Origin: Capra hircus
Taxonomy: Eukaryota; Chordata; Mammalia; Artiodactyla; Bovidae
DNA length: 64,000 nucleotides
Direction of reading: 5' to 3'
NCBI RefSeq assembly: GCF_001704415.2
Contig: NC_030817.1
Coordinates: forward strand, 34,111,550 to 34,175,549
In this document: one piece after another, positions 1 through 12,178 of the stretch
How positions within the stretch are numbered: position 1 is the first letter of the stretch
Layout of the letters: every line of letters starts with the position of its first letter
Program-made: the position numbers and the translations under genes
Notes under the pieces: generated by a model
What the model was told of the DNA's origin: nothing
The model's database searches: none
What the model saw: the letters and a program-made list of their open reading frames with translations, nothing else

Positions 1-330
1 CCCCCATAAAGCCTTATTTAATGTTATTACTACAACAGTTTTGTAATTCCTCACCCCCCTGAATTATTTCTCGTACAGCCCTAATTTGTCTGCCCAACGT
101 GTCATTTCTAAGTGTTCAATTATTTTTCCCTAGCCAGTCTCAATTTCCTCAAAAGCAAAAATTGCCTCGTTTGCTTCTCTGGCGAACTTTATGGTGCCTA
201 GGTGAAGACTAGGCACTTGGGGGACAATCCAACCCTCCTTGGTGACATATAGTTATTTGGGGGCTCTATAGTTTATTCAGTGAGTGGAGTGTTTATGAAG
301 CAAATACCAGCACAGGGTCTCCAGCACTGT
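1..330. other. AT-rich unique sequence at the left edge
   Basis: Read on both strands; no repeat family, exon or RNA gene recognised. Confidence 0.4.
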
Positions 331-700
331 GGGAACAGCAGTGGAAAAGGTAAGCGTGGTGCTTATGCCTGTGATCTGGTAGGAGTGGGGGTGGGGGGCT
401 GGGGTAGCGAAACATGTAAACAGCTCTGGACAAGGGCTAAGAGAAGGCCACTGTTTGAGGATGGTCTACATAGGAGGGGATTTGACTTAGTCGAGGCAGT
501 CAGGGAAGGCTTCCTGGAGGAAGGGAGGCTTCAGCTGAGACCTGAAGGATGAGCAGCCCTTACCCAGGTGAAAAAGCAGTGGGGAGCACTGGCAGTAAAG
601 GCTCTATGGGAGGAGGGAGAAGCTGATGAGGAATGGGGATGTCAGCGGGCGCCCAGGGGAACCATGTGAAATGAGGTAGCAGCGGCCAGCCTGATTGTGC
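330..700 (+). mobile_element. Old L2-like LINE fragment
   Basis: Contains the diverged motif gggaaggcttcctggagga followed by a '...gagacctgaaggatga' sequence, which recurs in mammalian L2-type repeats. Heavily mutated and without coding capacity. Confidence 0.35.
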
Positions 701-845
701 AGGCTTCTGTTGACCATGTCGGAATTTGAGTTCATCCGAAGAGCAGCAGAAACTATTGAAGGATTTTTAAGTCAGGGGCAGATGATAGTAGCTCCGACAA
801 GATGGTGTTGTAGAAAGGAAAGAACTGGGTTTATTTGGTGCATAG

Positions 846-1259
846 GTGCCAAGTTGCTTCAGTAGTGTCCAACTCTATGCGACCCCGTGGACTGCTTGGC
901 TGCTAGGCTCCTCTGTCCACGGGATTCTCCAGGCAAGAACACTGGAGTGGGTTGCCATGTCTTCCTCCAGGGCATCTTCCCTACCCAGGGATTGAACCCA
1001 GGTCTCTTACATTTCCCTGCATTTGCAGGTGGGTTCTTTACTATACTGGTGGCTCAGCTGGTAAAGAATTCGCCTGCAATGTGGGAGACCTGGGTTTGAT
1101 CCCTGGGCTGGGAAGATGCCCTGGAGAAGGGAAAGGCTATCCACTCTGGTATTCTGGCCTGGAGAATTCCATGGACTGTATAGCCCATGGGGTCTCAAAG
1201 TGTTGGACATGACTGAGTGACTTTCACTTCTTTACCACTAGCACAACCTGGGAAGCCCA
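846..1259 (-). mobile_element. Bov-tA SINE, split by a second Bov-tA
   Basis: The reverse complement of the Bov-tA consensus runs from 846 to 1041 and resumes at about 1236-1259 with '...accacta..cctgggaagccc'. The gap holds an oppositely oriented copy. Bov-tA is a ruminant SINE with a tRNA-derived head, mobilised by BovB enzymes (family knowledge). Confidence 0.85.
1042..1227 (+). mobile_element. Bov-tA SINE inserted in an older Bov-tA
   Basis: Sense-orientation Bov-tA (ctggtggctcagctggtaaa ... gactgagtgactttcac). It is flanked by the 8-bp direct repeat ttctttac at 1034-1041 and 1228-1235, so it inserted into the minus-strand copy around it. The two copies form a head-to-head inverted pair. 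Confidence 0.85.
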
Positions 1260-1354
1260 TTTGGTGGGTATTTAGAGGTAAAATGGAGAAGAATTTGGAG
1301 ATTTTTTAGGGAACTGGGAAGAGTCATTAAAATTTTTTAAGTTATTTTTCTATT

Positions 1355-1635
1355 AGCTAATTTATTTTTGGCTGTGCTGGGTCTCGTTCCTGTGCACGGG
1401 CTTTCTCTAGTTGCGGCGGGTAGGGGACTGCTCTCTAGCTGCGGCGCCCAGGCTTCTCACTGAGCTGCCTTCTCTCACTGCAGAACAGGGGCTCTTGGTG
1501 TACAGGCTCAGGAGTTGTGGCCTGTGGGTTTAGTTGCCCTGAGGCATGGGATCTTAGTTCCCAGACGAGGGATCAAACCCATGTCCCCAGCGCTAGCAGG
1601 CAGATTCTTAACCACCGGACCATCAGGGAATCCCA
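1355..1635 (-). mobile_element. CHR-type SINE
   Basis: Minus-strand copy of the cetartiodactyl CHR tRNA-derived SINE: starts with 'tttatttttggctgtgctgg', contains 'gtttagttgccctgaggcat' and ends with 'ttcttaaccaccggaccatc' and a terminal 'agggaatccc'. Confidence 0.8.
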
Positions 1636-1659
1636 GGGGAAGAACTGTTTTTTTCCGAA

Positions 1660-1850
1660 CATTTTAATGTTCCTGGCACTATTCTAAGTACTTTACTAGG
1701 CATGATTCATTTAATGCACATAACAATCCTATGGCAATAAATGTATTGCCCCCAATTTATAGATAAGAAAACAAAGGCATAGTCAGTAAATGGCAGAGCT
1801 GGGAGTTGGGCCAGGCATTTGGAGTCCAAGCCCTTACTTGTTGGTACCTT
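1660..1850 (-). mobile_element. MIR SINE remnant
   Basis: Reverse complement of MIR: 'cacataacaatcctatggc' followed by 'tagataagaaaacaaaggca' and 'aaatggcagagctgggagtt'. Ancient and diverged. Confidence 0.65.
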
Positions 1851-2054
1851 GATTGCTAGCCTGGAATGCCTTCCAGGTCTTGCTGGCTCACAGATGGGTT
1901 GTGAGTCCTTTCAGTGAGATGGAAACAGCAATAGGGTGCCTGCTGCAGGAGGTGGAAAGGAAAACCAGGGGACAGATTCGAACACGTTGAATTTGAGTTC
2001 AAATATATTATGAAAACCAAGTTCACCTGACAGTCATGCTCAGCCTTTCTCATC

Positions 2055-2352
2055 TCCTTGTTCAGATGTTACCTTCTCAAGGAGGTTTACCCTGACTATT
2101 CGGTTTATAACTATATTCTGCCCTGTCTTCTTACTCCTGTGCCCCCAACTACTCTTATCCTTGTTTTCTCTCCCTACAAGACTTATCACCTCTAGTGTAT
2201 TACATATTTTATTTATTTATCAAGTGTATTATCATTGTCTGTCTCTCCTTTGAGAGTGTAAGTGACTCCAGGGCAGAAATCTTTGTTTTGTTCACTGATG
2301 TACCACAAGGACCACATGCTGGACACTAACAACTATTCATTGGATGAATAAA
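2055..2352 (+). mobile_element. L2 LINE 3' end
   Basis: Shows the L2 3' signature: 'ccagggcagaaatctttgtt', then 'ttcactgatgtaccac' and a terminal 'attcattggatgaat'. No coding sequence is left. Confidence 0.65.
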
Positions 2353-2737
2353 AATTATTTTCAGCAAGACTGTTTATAGACTTCCAAATTTGTCTAGAAG
2401 ACTAGAATTCATACTTACATGTCAAGATCATGGTAATGATTAACTAGAATAACTCCATGAACAACTTTTACTGATTTATATGTAGTGGCCACTATTAAAT
2501 TAGTTGATTAGATCTATTTTGATGCTTTGCCTTTTAGTTTTATAAGGGATGGCTACTGCTTCGTGATAGGTGGTATTTGTTGAGTTTCTTTAAGATGAAA
2601 AATTATACTTGGTTTTTCTCTTTTGCTTCCTATTTTTCTTTACTAGTATTACAATATATTGATGTGCTAACATCTTTGATATACTCAGCTAAACACATGA
2701 GGCATATCTGGGTCAGTGGTATGTTTCTTTAATGCCC
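2353..2737. other. AT-rich sequence, nothing recognised
   Basis: No open frame, RNA gene or repeat that I can name. Confidence 0.35.
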
Positions 2738-2950
2738 TCATGCTGCTGCTGCTTCGTGCCTGACTCTGCGACCCCATGGGCTGTAGCCTCCAGGCTCCTC
2801 TGTCCATGGGATTTTCCAGTCAAGAATACTGGAGCGGGTTGCCATTTCCTAATCCAGGGGATCTTTCCAACCCAGGAATCAAATCCACGTGTCCTGCATC
2901 TCCTGCCTTGGCAGGCAGATTCTTTATCACTGATCCACCTGGGAATCCCT
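2738..2950 (-). mobile_element. Bov-tA SINE
   Basis: Full-length minus-strand copy: gctgctgctgcttcgtg at the left, 'ccatgggattttccagtcaa' in the middle and 'ccacctgggaatccc' at the right. Confidence 0.85.
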
Positions 2951-5099
2951 CACACCTAATGGCTAGATCACTTAGCTCTCAGATCAACTACTACCCTCAA
3001 ATGTCATCATCATTCACGCTTACTACAGATTTCTGTCGTGAACTGAGAGTGATTCAATACCAGCCAGAGAATTTTAGCAGAATAGCCAAATGTTAATTAT
3101 CCATTTTTCTAGACCCTCCAAAATCTCTCACTTTGTTAAGTAAAATCAGGAGAAAGCAAAATATTTAGCATTGCATTATCTCAGCTGCTACCCCCTTCCC
3201 TCAAAGCCATAATTTAGCTTTCTTACCACGGTGGACAGAGGTGAGTGTAAGAGTCCTCTTTGAATACGTAAAGCCATAGTAGAAAGCATTTTCCTGTGAT
3301 CCAAGAAACCACATCATACATTTCTCCTGGAGAAAAGAATTTTTATTTAGTCAAGTGTACATGTGCATGTGTGTGTGTGTGCACACACACGAGTGTAGTT
3401 AGTGAGGAAGGGCACCACAGAACTTTCCTCCTTGCCTCATTTACCTAGAGACAGAAAGCCAAAATCAATCTTCTGCAGCACTAATTAACTCCTCTTAGAG
3501 AGTTTTTGGAAGACCTGCTTCCCTGTTTCCTCAGATGGTCTTTCCTCTGTTTCTACCTTTAATTGTCCTGTTTGATGTGATTTTTCACCTTGTAAGTCAG
3601 CTGAAATTCTTTTTGGAAGATGCAAGATACAATCTGAATTGCTGTCAGTTCCTTTGGTCTAGGCTCACATTTCTTGGGTGGGAATTTGAGAATCTCTGGA
3701 GGTAATAACAGTAAAGTCGGACTTTCATTTCCTGGCTCTGGAAAGTAAGGTGCTAAACTTTCAATTCTCCAAAATGTTCTGCATATAAACTTCTGCTCTC
3801 GGTGAAGTGGCAGATTCAGGATCCTGACTGTAGACTGCCAGATTCTGAAGCCTGTGGATCTGAAGATTGAACACCAGAGGAGAAAGACGCTCCATCCCTG
3901 TTTTCCCAGCTGTACTGACTCAAGAAGGGGAGTTTCAGGCTCTGGGCCTGGCTGGACCCTTCAGAGCGTCTTCGTCTAACCCCCAGCAGCTGTGCCTCAC
4001 CACCCAGTGCCCAAGAGCAGAGAAGATGGCACAAGCTCCAAGTCAAGGGCTTGACAGGACATCCTCTGCTGGACTCCTACTCTCAACCTTCCCCACCATG
4101 TCCCTGCAAAAGGGAATGAAAAACAGCCCTCCTTCTTCTGGTTAGAGGCAAAAAGTCCTCCCCAATGACGATGAGCCCAAAGGCTCAGGGGGTAGCATGG
4201 GGATTCTCCCCGCTGTCTCTCTTGCTTTGCTGGATCCTGGGGAAGATGACAGTCACAAGTGGCTCTTGGGAGGAAGGGCTGGGTTTCACTTTGAGATCTC
4301 TATCTCCCATCTCCAGATGCTCTCCTAGTCCTGTGTGAATTACAAAAAGCAGATTTCCAGTAGAACAGGCCCTGGTACTGGCTTCCATCCACCTCCTGCC
4401 CCGAACTTCCTCTCCCTCAATCATCCCACCTCCCAACATGGTTTGAATTTTCCCTTTGCTGGATTTTAAATCTAAGCTTCAGCACCCCCACCCCCACCTC
4501 AACCTCCCTTCATTTTTCTGTTCTTTCCATTCCCCTAAATAGCCTGGTATCATGTCAAGCCTTGCATCCCATACTTCAGCTATTAAGTTGTTGGCTAATA
4601 TTACACAGTGGATTTTGATTCAGATCAGTTAGAGCTAATAGCAATTTTCAGTAAAATATTAACCAAACACACACAAAAGTCGCTCGTGTGGCTCCATCCT
4701 CTCCTTCAATAGGATTAATCGAGTTAGCTATTTACTCTTTCCACCACTCCAGTGTTTTCCCACCTTCCACTCCAAACAAGAAAATGACACTAAATTCATT
4801 TAATACAAATTTATATTATTGTCTGAGGCATTTTAAGCAATGCTTAATTTAATTTCCTTGTTTGGAGTGTGGTATTGGAGAACAGGACCACAGAGTAATG
4901 TAAAAATGGGATTCGTGTATCCACCAGGCACCCAGCTATATTCTCCAGTGAGTCACAAGAGCTCTGTTTACATTCAATTGCAATTCAAATGTGCCAAATC
5001 ACCTCTCTGTCCTGCGGTAGAAAGAGAAGTCAGCCTCTGAAAGCAGATCATTCCACCCCAGGCTGACAAACCCTGATGGTTTGACCTTCAGGATGTGCT
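2951..5099. other. 2.1 kb of mostly unique sequence
   Basis: No gene or named repeat found. A short alternating TG/CA tract lies at about 3366-3391. Overlapping short open frames at 3816-4145 on both strands have no recognisable protein features. A C-rich tract lies near 4483-4499. Confidence 0.35.
3366..3391. repeat. Short (TG)n/(CA)n tract
   Basis: Alternating purine-pyrimidine run of about 26 bases, tgtgtgtgtgtg followed by cacacacac. A self-complementary simple repeat. Confidence 0.75.
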
Positions 5100-5766
5100 C
5101 AGTTCCATTCTGTTCAGTCGCTTAGTCGTGTCCGACTCTTTGCGACCCCACGAATTGCAGCACCCCAGGCCTCCCTGTCCATCATCAACTCCCGGAGTTC
5201 ACTCAGACTCACGTCCATCGAGTCGGTGATGCCATCCAGCCATCTCATCCTCTGTCGTCCTCTTCTCCTCCTGCCCCCAATCCCTCCCAGCATCAGAGTC
5301 TTTTCCAATGAGTCAACTCTTCGCATGAGGTGGCCAAGGTAGTGGAGTTTCAGCTTCAGCATCATTCCTTCCAAAGAAATCCCAGGGCTGATCTCTTTCA
5401 GAATGGACTGCATGGATCTCCTTGCAGTCCAAGGGACTCTCAAGAGTCTTCTCCAACACCACAGTTCAAAAGCATCAATTCTTTGGCGCTCAGCTTTCTT
5501 CGCAGTCTAATTCTCACATCCATACATGACCACTGGAAAAACCATAGCCTTGACTAGACAGACCTTTGTTGGCAAAGTAATGTCTCTGCTTTTGAATGTG
5601 CTATCTAGGTTGGTCATAACTTTTCTTCCAAGGAGTAAGCGTCTTTCAATTTCATGACTGCAGTCACCATCTGCAGTGATTTTGGAGCCCCCCCAAAAAT
5701 AAAGTCTGACACTGTTTCCACTGTTTCCCCATCTATTTCCCATGAAGTGATGAGACCAGATGCAGG
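5100..5766 (-). mobile_element. BovB (RTE) LINE, 5'-truncated 3' end
   Basis: Minus strand encodes the C-terminal part of BovB ORF2 downstream of the catalytic palm: ITADGDCSHEI, MVFPVVMYGCEN, ISLEGMMLKLKLHYLGHLM, RWLDGITDSMDVSLSELRE, ending GVAKSRTRLSD. The frame is broken near 5,470-5,700. The left edge carries a short residue of the ttcag-type 3' tail. The reverse transcriptase domain is absent, so the copy is dead. Confidence 0.88.
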
Positions 5767-5889
5767 ATGTGGTACAAGTCCTCTTATTTGATTAGAATTC
5801 TGACAGGTCAAACAGGTTGATTGTTCATATTCTCTTGGCCTAGTAATCAGCGTGCTAGAGTTCTAGACCTTTCTGCCTGGGTAAATGGA

Positions 5890-6088
5890 AATAACCTTTT
5901 TTGAGCATCTTTAAATGTGCCAGGCATTAAAAAAAGAAAAAAAAGACTAACAGTGTTTCATTTTTAAGCTCCTTAAAAATCCTGTGTGTAAATAGGGGTA
6001 AAATCCCTATTATATGTTTAAAAACAATGAGAAGCAGAGAGGATGTGTAATTTGCCCAAGACCACATAGCCAGTAAGTGTGCATACAA
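5890..6088 (-). mobile_element. MIR SINE remnant
   Basis: 'gagcatctttaaatgtgcca' then, after an A-rich interruption, 'taatttgcccaagaccacat' and 'agccagtaagtg', the reverse-complement MIR core. Confidence 0.55.
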
Positions 6089-6895
6089 TCATGTGCCCTT
6101 CAGTGCTGGCATTTTGCATGGATCTGTTATGTCTAACTGCAAAGGATCACTCCAGTGTGGGCCAGAGTTTCTTAAGGAGTCAAGAATGGTGAGCTTCAGC
6201 CAGGCTACAGAGTCCCTGAACTGGTATGCAAAATTAGTATGTAGGTACACCTTTCTGAGGAGGGGTTCATAGCTGTCTTCAGTTCTGAAATGTCTTCCTG
6301 ATTTTAAAAAAACAAGCACTACTGCCCTGAGCTTTCCATGAGGACTAGTGAGTGAGGTCTTTGGGGCTCTCATCACACATGATCCTCATTCTGCACTTGG
6401 ACTTGGCCAGATACTTGAATAATAATAATAGGGTAAAAACTATGATTTGTTGAGGACTTACTAGGTGCCAGCTCTGCTGAGGGCTCTCATCGATTGGCTG
6501 GGGCAAAGGTCAGGGAAGGTCTCTGGCGTTCTTTTTAGAGCCCTTGGTCCTGCCTGGTAGTAATAAGAACAGAGAATGTAGCAAGTGTTCCTGGCCCTTT
6601 GACTGGAATAACACTGTCCAAATAGGGCAGGGAGAAAAGGAAAGACTGATGCGAGAGCCAGCAAGCTGGACTTGTGGCTTCTTTTCTGCCATCAACTCCC
6701 AATGGCTTTAAGCAGAATACTCTTGTTACTCTCATATACCTAGCTCTAAAATAAAAATACCTAGCTCCCATTCCCCCTGTTAGTAAACCAACAAAACAAA
6801 ACACAAGACAAACTTTAAAAATATGTGGGTATTACCTAAGATTATGAAATGAGCTCCCAGTCATCTAACGCAGCTCTTTCATTTCACTGACATCT
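6089..6895. other. Mostly unique sequence
   Basis: Nothing coding. A short '...ttgaggacttactaggtgcc' stretch at about 6450-6475 is a diverged L2/MIR-type motif. Short minus-strand open frames at 6461-6804 overlap each other in different frames and look like chance. Confidence 0.35.
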
Positions 6896-7270
6896 TAGAG
6901 TACTTGTTTCCAAACATGCTGTGGGGATAAAATAATGAAGATATAACACCTGGCCTCCAGGAGGTTAAAATGTAGTAGGTACAGACAAACAGGTATAGAA
7001 AATAGCTGTAGCACAGGCAGAATAGAGTAAATGTAGGAAGAAAGTTATCAGCTACTCGCTACGGGGGATCCAAGAGGGAGAAATACGTGGCTTGGGGAAG
7101 GAAATCAGAGAAAGCATTGGTAGGAGGTGGTATCTGAAGATGTGAAAGGATGTCACTAGGGCAGAGGACATTTTTAAAGGCCTGAGCAGCAGAAGGTTGT
7201 GTAAGGGCCTGAGTAATCTGGGACATGGTTAGGTGATCAGGAGCCACAAGATTGCCTGGACAGTAAGGCC
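6896..7270 (+). mobile_element. Old L2-like LINE fragment
   Basis: Reads like L2 internal 3' sequence: 'acagacaaacaggtatagaa', 'ggtatctgaagatgtgaaag' and 'cctgagcagcagaaggttgt'. Strongly diverged; the family call is tentative. Confidence 0.4.
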
Positions 7271-7347
7271 TACCTCAATGGAAATCAGACTGCTAGGCTG
7301 GAGGGAGAGTCAGGCATATTTACATGTTACTCCTAGAAAGTCTGATT

Positions 7348-7460
7348 TTATTTTTGGCCATGCCACAAGTCTTACAGGATTTTAGGTTCCTGACCAGGGA
7401 TTGAACCTCAGGCCCAGGGCAGTGAATGCTCTGAGTCCTAACCACTGGACCCCAGAGAAT
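7348..7460 (-). mobile_element. CHR-type SINE fragment
   Basis: 'ttatttttggccatgcc', 'ttcctgaccagggattgaac' and 'tcctaaccactggacccc' give the head portion of a minus-strand CHR copy, internally deleted. Confidence 0.7.
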
Positions 7461-7639
7461 CTGATTTAAAGGCCTCGATTGAAGATTGCAGTTTGGAATT
7501 TTTAAAATCCTCTTGGATGATTCTAGTGTTGCAGCCAACATTGAGAACCACTGGGCTTGATGGTCTACAAGGTCTCCTCTAGCCTCTGAGAAAATTGTGC
7601 CCTTCTTGATAAAAAGGACTGGTTTGAAAATGTGGGTGA

Positions 7640-7851
7640 AAAGTCAAAGTGTTAGTCACTCAGTTGTGTCCGACTCTTTGTGACCCCAAGGATTCTAGGC
7701 CTCCTGGCTCCTCTGTCCATGGAATTCTCCAGGCAAGAATACTGGAGTGTGTTGCTATTACCTTCTCCGGGTGATCTTCTCTACCCAGGGATCAAACCCA
7801 TATCTCTTGCATTGCAGGCAGATTCTTTACCATCTGAGCCAACAGGGAAGC
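7640..7851 (-). mobile_element. Bov-tA SINE
   Basis: Minus-strand copy from 'agtgttagtcactcag' to 'gagccaacagggaagc'. All consensus blocks are present. Confidence 0.85.
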
Positions 7852-8293
7852 TGTGGATGGCTGGTTGTAATTGCTAAAAGGTGGATTTAAAGTCCTTTGC
7901 CTTCCGGGAATAGGTTCCTGAATAATTGCAGAGGGTTGTTCTAAGAGCACAGGTCCAAAGCCCAGCTACATCCATAATGTGAATGAGTTAAGTGGGCCTG
8001 GTAGGGACTGGCAGTCTAGTCATCCTGCCCCAACCAATGTGGACAGCCTCTTCTTAGCTCCAACTGAGTGCCGCTAAATAGTATTGTTGGCCTGGGGTTG
8101 CCAAGTCTTATGACTTCAAGAAAAGCCGAGCAAAACATAAGAGTAAGCCAGATTCAGTCAGCAGGTCTTTGGTTTGATGCCTCCAACATAGAGTTTTCAT
8201 CATTGAAAAGAATTGGCTTTCTTGCTATTAAGTGATTGCTACCTGACAAGCGATCTTGAGAGAGACAACGCCTGTGTTGACTTCAAGCGCTTT

Positions 8294-8516
8294 CCATCCA
8301 TGCTTAGCTGCTCAGCTGTAGCCGACTCTTTGCTCCTCCATGGACTATAACCCACCAGGCTCCTCTATCCATGGGATTTCCCAGGCAAGAATGCTGGAGT
8401 GGGTTGCCATTTGCTCCTCATCCAGGGGATCTTCCTGACCCAGGTATTGAACCCCCATCTCCTGTGTCTTGTGTATTGGCAGGCAGATTCTTCACCACGG
8501 AGCCACCTAGGAAGCC
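8294..8516 (-). mobile_element. Bov-tA SINE with target-site duplication
   Basis: Minus-strand Bov-tA bounded by cttcaagcgcttt (8281-8293) and cttcaagcacttt (8517-8529). This is a 13-bp duplication with one mismatch, which marks the insertion site. Confidence 0.88.
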
Positions 8517-9630
8517 CTTCAAGCACTTTCTTTTAAAACCGTAACTTTCGGCCGAGGAAACATAAAAATCTCCCGTGTGCATTTATCAACTAATGGTCAG
8601 TATTATTTTAACTATACCCATTTCTTCTCATATTATTTTCAACTAACTCCCAGATATCATATTATCTTATTCATCAATATTTAAATATAATCATAATACA
8701 GTTATAACACCTAAAAACAACATTTCTTTAAAAATATCCAGTGTTCAATTTCCAATCTCAAAATGTCATAATTTTAAAAAAAATTTTGTTTGTTTGAATC
8801 AGAATACAAGTAAAGTCCACACATTACAATTGATTGACATGCTTATGTTCACTTTTGATACTGATTTTTGTACATTGATCCTGCTGAAGTGGCTATTATT
8901 AATGCGTTTGCATGTAACCTTCCACTAAAGGATTTGTAAAAATGTAATGAAGGTTTGCAAGGCCAAGTTCTATGATTATGTGAGAAGTAAGTTTGATATA
9001 GTAAGTCTTATAAACAGCTAAATTCTGTCAAAGAAAAATCCATTTTTAATGCATGATTGAATATTGATAATTAATGGGAACTATGAGGAAGTCATATGCA
9101 AAGATTAATTACCAACTGAGCTCTGAGAACATTTTTTCTTCCTTTGTAATCTTACCTCCTGAGAGAAATAGTCTATATTGGTCCTAGAGTGAATTGACAG
9201 ATATGTCCAGAAAGAAAAGCCACAAAGCTTAATCTTTATTGGTCATGCTTAATTGGATGAACTATTATTTTTTATTTGCAGAGACAATATTTTTCAGCTA
9301 ATTCTTTCTGCAGTGCTGGAATGGAGAGGTGGGGTCGTGTGGCCTTTCTCACTATGCTGGGTACAGGGCCTGTGAGTACCACAGTTATGATTATTTCTCC
9401 TTATTATTAATAGAAGTGCTTGAAATCAACTCCTTCCAGTGGAAAATTTAATTGTCTGAATCAAGGCCATCCTCTACAGGCCATCTGTCTTCATGGCTGT
9501 GATTAAACTCTGACAAAAAGTGATGCCTTGGGCTTCTTGCTTCAGAAAGTAACTTGAGTGAAATTGACCCCTGAACTCCAACTTCATTAAAATAAGGAAA
9601 AATACTGTGAGTCCATCAGATAAAAAGACA
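8517..9630. other. AT-rich sequence with a possible L1 3' remnant
   Basis: The 8,740-8,850 part ('gtgttcaatttccaatctca', 'agtaaagtccacacattaca') resembles the 3' region of an old L1 but is too diverged to fix. The remainder shows no gene or repeat. Confidence 0.3.
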
Positions 9631-9882
9631 TGGACTTCCCTGGTGGTCCAGTGGTTAAGAATCCACCTGCCAATGCAGGGCACATGGGTTTGATCCCTGG
9701 TCCTACAAGATCCCACATGCTCCGGAGCAACTAAGCCTGCAGGCCACAACCATTAAGCTGACCACCTAGAGCCTGCGCTCGGTGACAAGAGAAGGCACCA
9801 CAGTGAGAAGCCCATGCACTGCAAAAAGAGTAGCCCTTGCTCACCAAAACCAGAGAAAGCCCGAGTATAGCAATGGAGACCC
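9631..9882 (+). mobile_element. CHR-type SINE, left part
   Basis: Starts 'ggacttccctggtggtccag' with a tRNA-like head and continues through 'agcaactaagcctgcaggcc'. The copy is split by the Bov-A2 at 9883-10152 and resumes at 10,153. Confidence 0.85.
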
Positions 9883-10152
9883 ACTACTGAGTCACTTCAG
9901 TCGTGTCCGACTCTGTGCGACCCCATAGACGGCAGCCCACCAGGCTCCCCGCCCCTGGGATTCTCCAGGCAAGAACACTGGAGTGGGTTGCCATTTCCTT
10001 CCCCGGTGCATGAAAGTGAAAAGTGAAAGTGAAGTTGCTCAGTCGTGTCCGACTCTTAGCGACCCCATGGACTGCAGGCCACCAGGCTCCTCTGTCCATG
10101 GCATTTTCCAGGCAAGAGTACTGAAGTGGGGTGCCACTGCCTTCTCTAATAA
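9883..10152 (-). mobile_element. Bov-A2 dimeric SINE inserted in CHR
   Basis: Two Bov-A monomers in minus orientation (9,890-10,010 and 10,035-10,150) joined by the 'tgaaagtgaaaagtgaaagt' linker. The host CHR sequence agaccca appears on both sides (about 9,875 and 10,157), which fits a short target-site duplication. Confidence 0.85.
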
Positions 10153-10200
10153 AGACCCAGCACAGCCCAAAATAACTAAATAAATAATCAATCAATTAAG
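10153..10200 (+). mobile_element. CHR-type SINE, right part and tail
   Basis: 'agacccagcacagcccaaaa' and the taaataaataatcaatc tail complete the CHR copy interrupted upstream. An A-rich run follows at 10,202-10,213. Confidence 0.75.
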
Positions 10201-10213
10201 GAAAAAAAAAAAA

Positions 10214-12100
10214 CAAAACAGACAAGCTTGGCTGTTTGCCCCTCCTGGTACACACTGTATTTGCCCATCCACCTAGGCTTCTGCTGTGAGGCGTCTGCAG
10301 GCCAGTCTGTGACTGGCAGCAGCTCAGATTCAGTTTGCAAAGGTGCCTGGTGGCCGGTGACTAATTACACGTTTGATGAACTTGTTGTTAAGACAATGCC
10401 GCATGTGTCCTCCCCTGGCTGCAAATTGCCAGGTTACTGGAGAGTTTCCTGTATGGATACTAATTATGCCTAATTTGGTCCTGAGATTTCCTCATTTGTC
10501 TTTCTGTCACAAAGTTTGTGATTACAAATCTCTCACGTTGATTGGGAGTGAGGCTAAATTTCTGATGGTTCACACATGTAATAAAGCCATTCAGGAAACC
10601 AGCAGTGTTCAGCAGTTTTTCTAAAACATAGACCATCCATGGTTATTTGCATCCCTGAGACAAGTTTGCTTTCTCTAAGTGTTTGTTTTCACAGCAAATT
10701 AATTACCTGCAAAACAGAATCAAAGCTTCCAGATGTGATGCCTTGTGGAAAGGATAGCCATGTGCTACCTGGAGAGGGACAGTCATTATGTTCCTGAGGG
10801 GAGTGCCTTTAACCCCACATTGGTGGAGGGGGAGGGGACTTGCTCCCCAAGGTGAGTGGAGACATATGCCAGCCCACTGTTCTCTCCATATCATCCCTGC
10901 CTGGGAGGCCCTGGAGAAGAGAGAGGGCTTTGCTCAAATACTGAAAGTGGCAAGCAGCCCCTTGATAGCAACTTCATTAACCAGGGGGTTCTTGAGAGCT
11001 AGAGCCCCACTGCTGGCTAGGTTTCTGTCTGTGGGTGGTGGTCTGTCTATGGGCGGTGGGAGCACAGGCCAGAACTAAAACCTTCAGGATGAGGTTGGGG
11101 GACCTCTTGCTCCTCTTCACATTTGCCTGTTTTTGCAAGGAGCCTGATTAAGACACTGACTCTCAAAAATATTTTCCTCCTAAGACAACTCAGATACTTT
11201 ATCTCCCAAGAAAAAATCCTTGTGAGCATCCCTGGTTCAAAACCTGAGACTAAGGATGGTGTCCGATGAAGAAAGTGAGAGATGGAGGTGAGGAAGCATC
11301 AAGAGAGGGTAGAGGTGAAGATGGATGCGGATGCTGGCAGGGTGCTGGGGACAGGGCAGGACAGAGGCAGGACTGAGATGAGCAGATCATTCCAGAATTG
11401 ACCTGGCTGCAGGGAGTTTGAGTGGTAGTGGGCAAGTACTGAAAAGCATCATTTCCTTTTATTTTTTTCTGTGCCCAGAATTCTGCTGGACCCTAGTGAG
11501 AATCTTGCAAGTAGAGAGAAACACCTTCTGAACAATACAGAATGTACAAGAGAATGACAGAGGGTGAGGGATGTTTGAAGTGCTTAAATCTCATGCATAA
11601 TTACTAAGATATTAGCATTTTTCCTGGGAAAATTAAAGAAATTTAGGATCAAATATAATTTTTTTCAGTGCAGAAATGTAAATTTTGCACTTTACCGTTT
11701 GATCAAAGGAAAGCCCACTGACAAAATGAGAGCTCTTGAAGATGTAGTGTGGGTTACTTTCATTAAGATTAAATTTGTTTATAATTTAGGGTACGATTTA
11801 GTAAAGTCTTCACTTTTAGGTGAAGTTTTAACTGATGTCACTTTCCATTTATTCATTCATCAAATATTACCAAATGTCTAATCTGTGCCAAGTTTTCATT
11901 TAGAAAATATTATATGCTTCCTTTCTGAGAAACTTTGTTAACTATGTTGTTTTACATTATTAAAGTCTTGCTAGAATATTGCAATTCTTACCATGAGAAT
12001 TCATTCTCTGACACTTAAAATATCTTTCTTCCTATGACTCTTTGATGCTAGAGAGAACCCATGTGCCAGAAGCTGGTTCTCATCACTAAGTTCAGAGTTA
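10214..12100. other. 1.9 kb without recognisable repeats or genes
   Basis: Both strands read. Short open frames exist but have no acceptor/donor context or protein signature. Confidence 0.35.
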
Positions 12101-12178
12101 GAACTCTCGGCCTTTACTCTCTTAGATGCAAAGTGAGGGCATGTACAGAGAATACATTTTGTGTATACCTAGTATAGA

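Noticed and set aside
9883..10152. Tandem similar units considered as CRISPR-like or satellite repeats
   Set aside because: They are the two monomers of Bov-A2, a known dimeric SINE.
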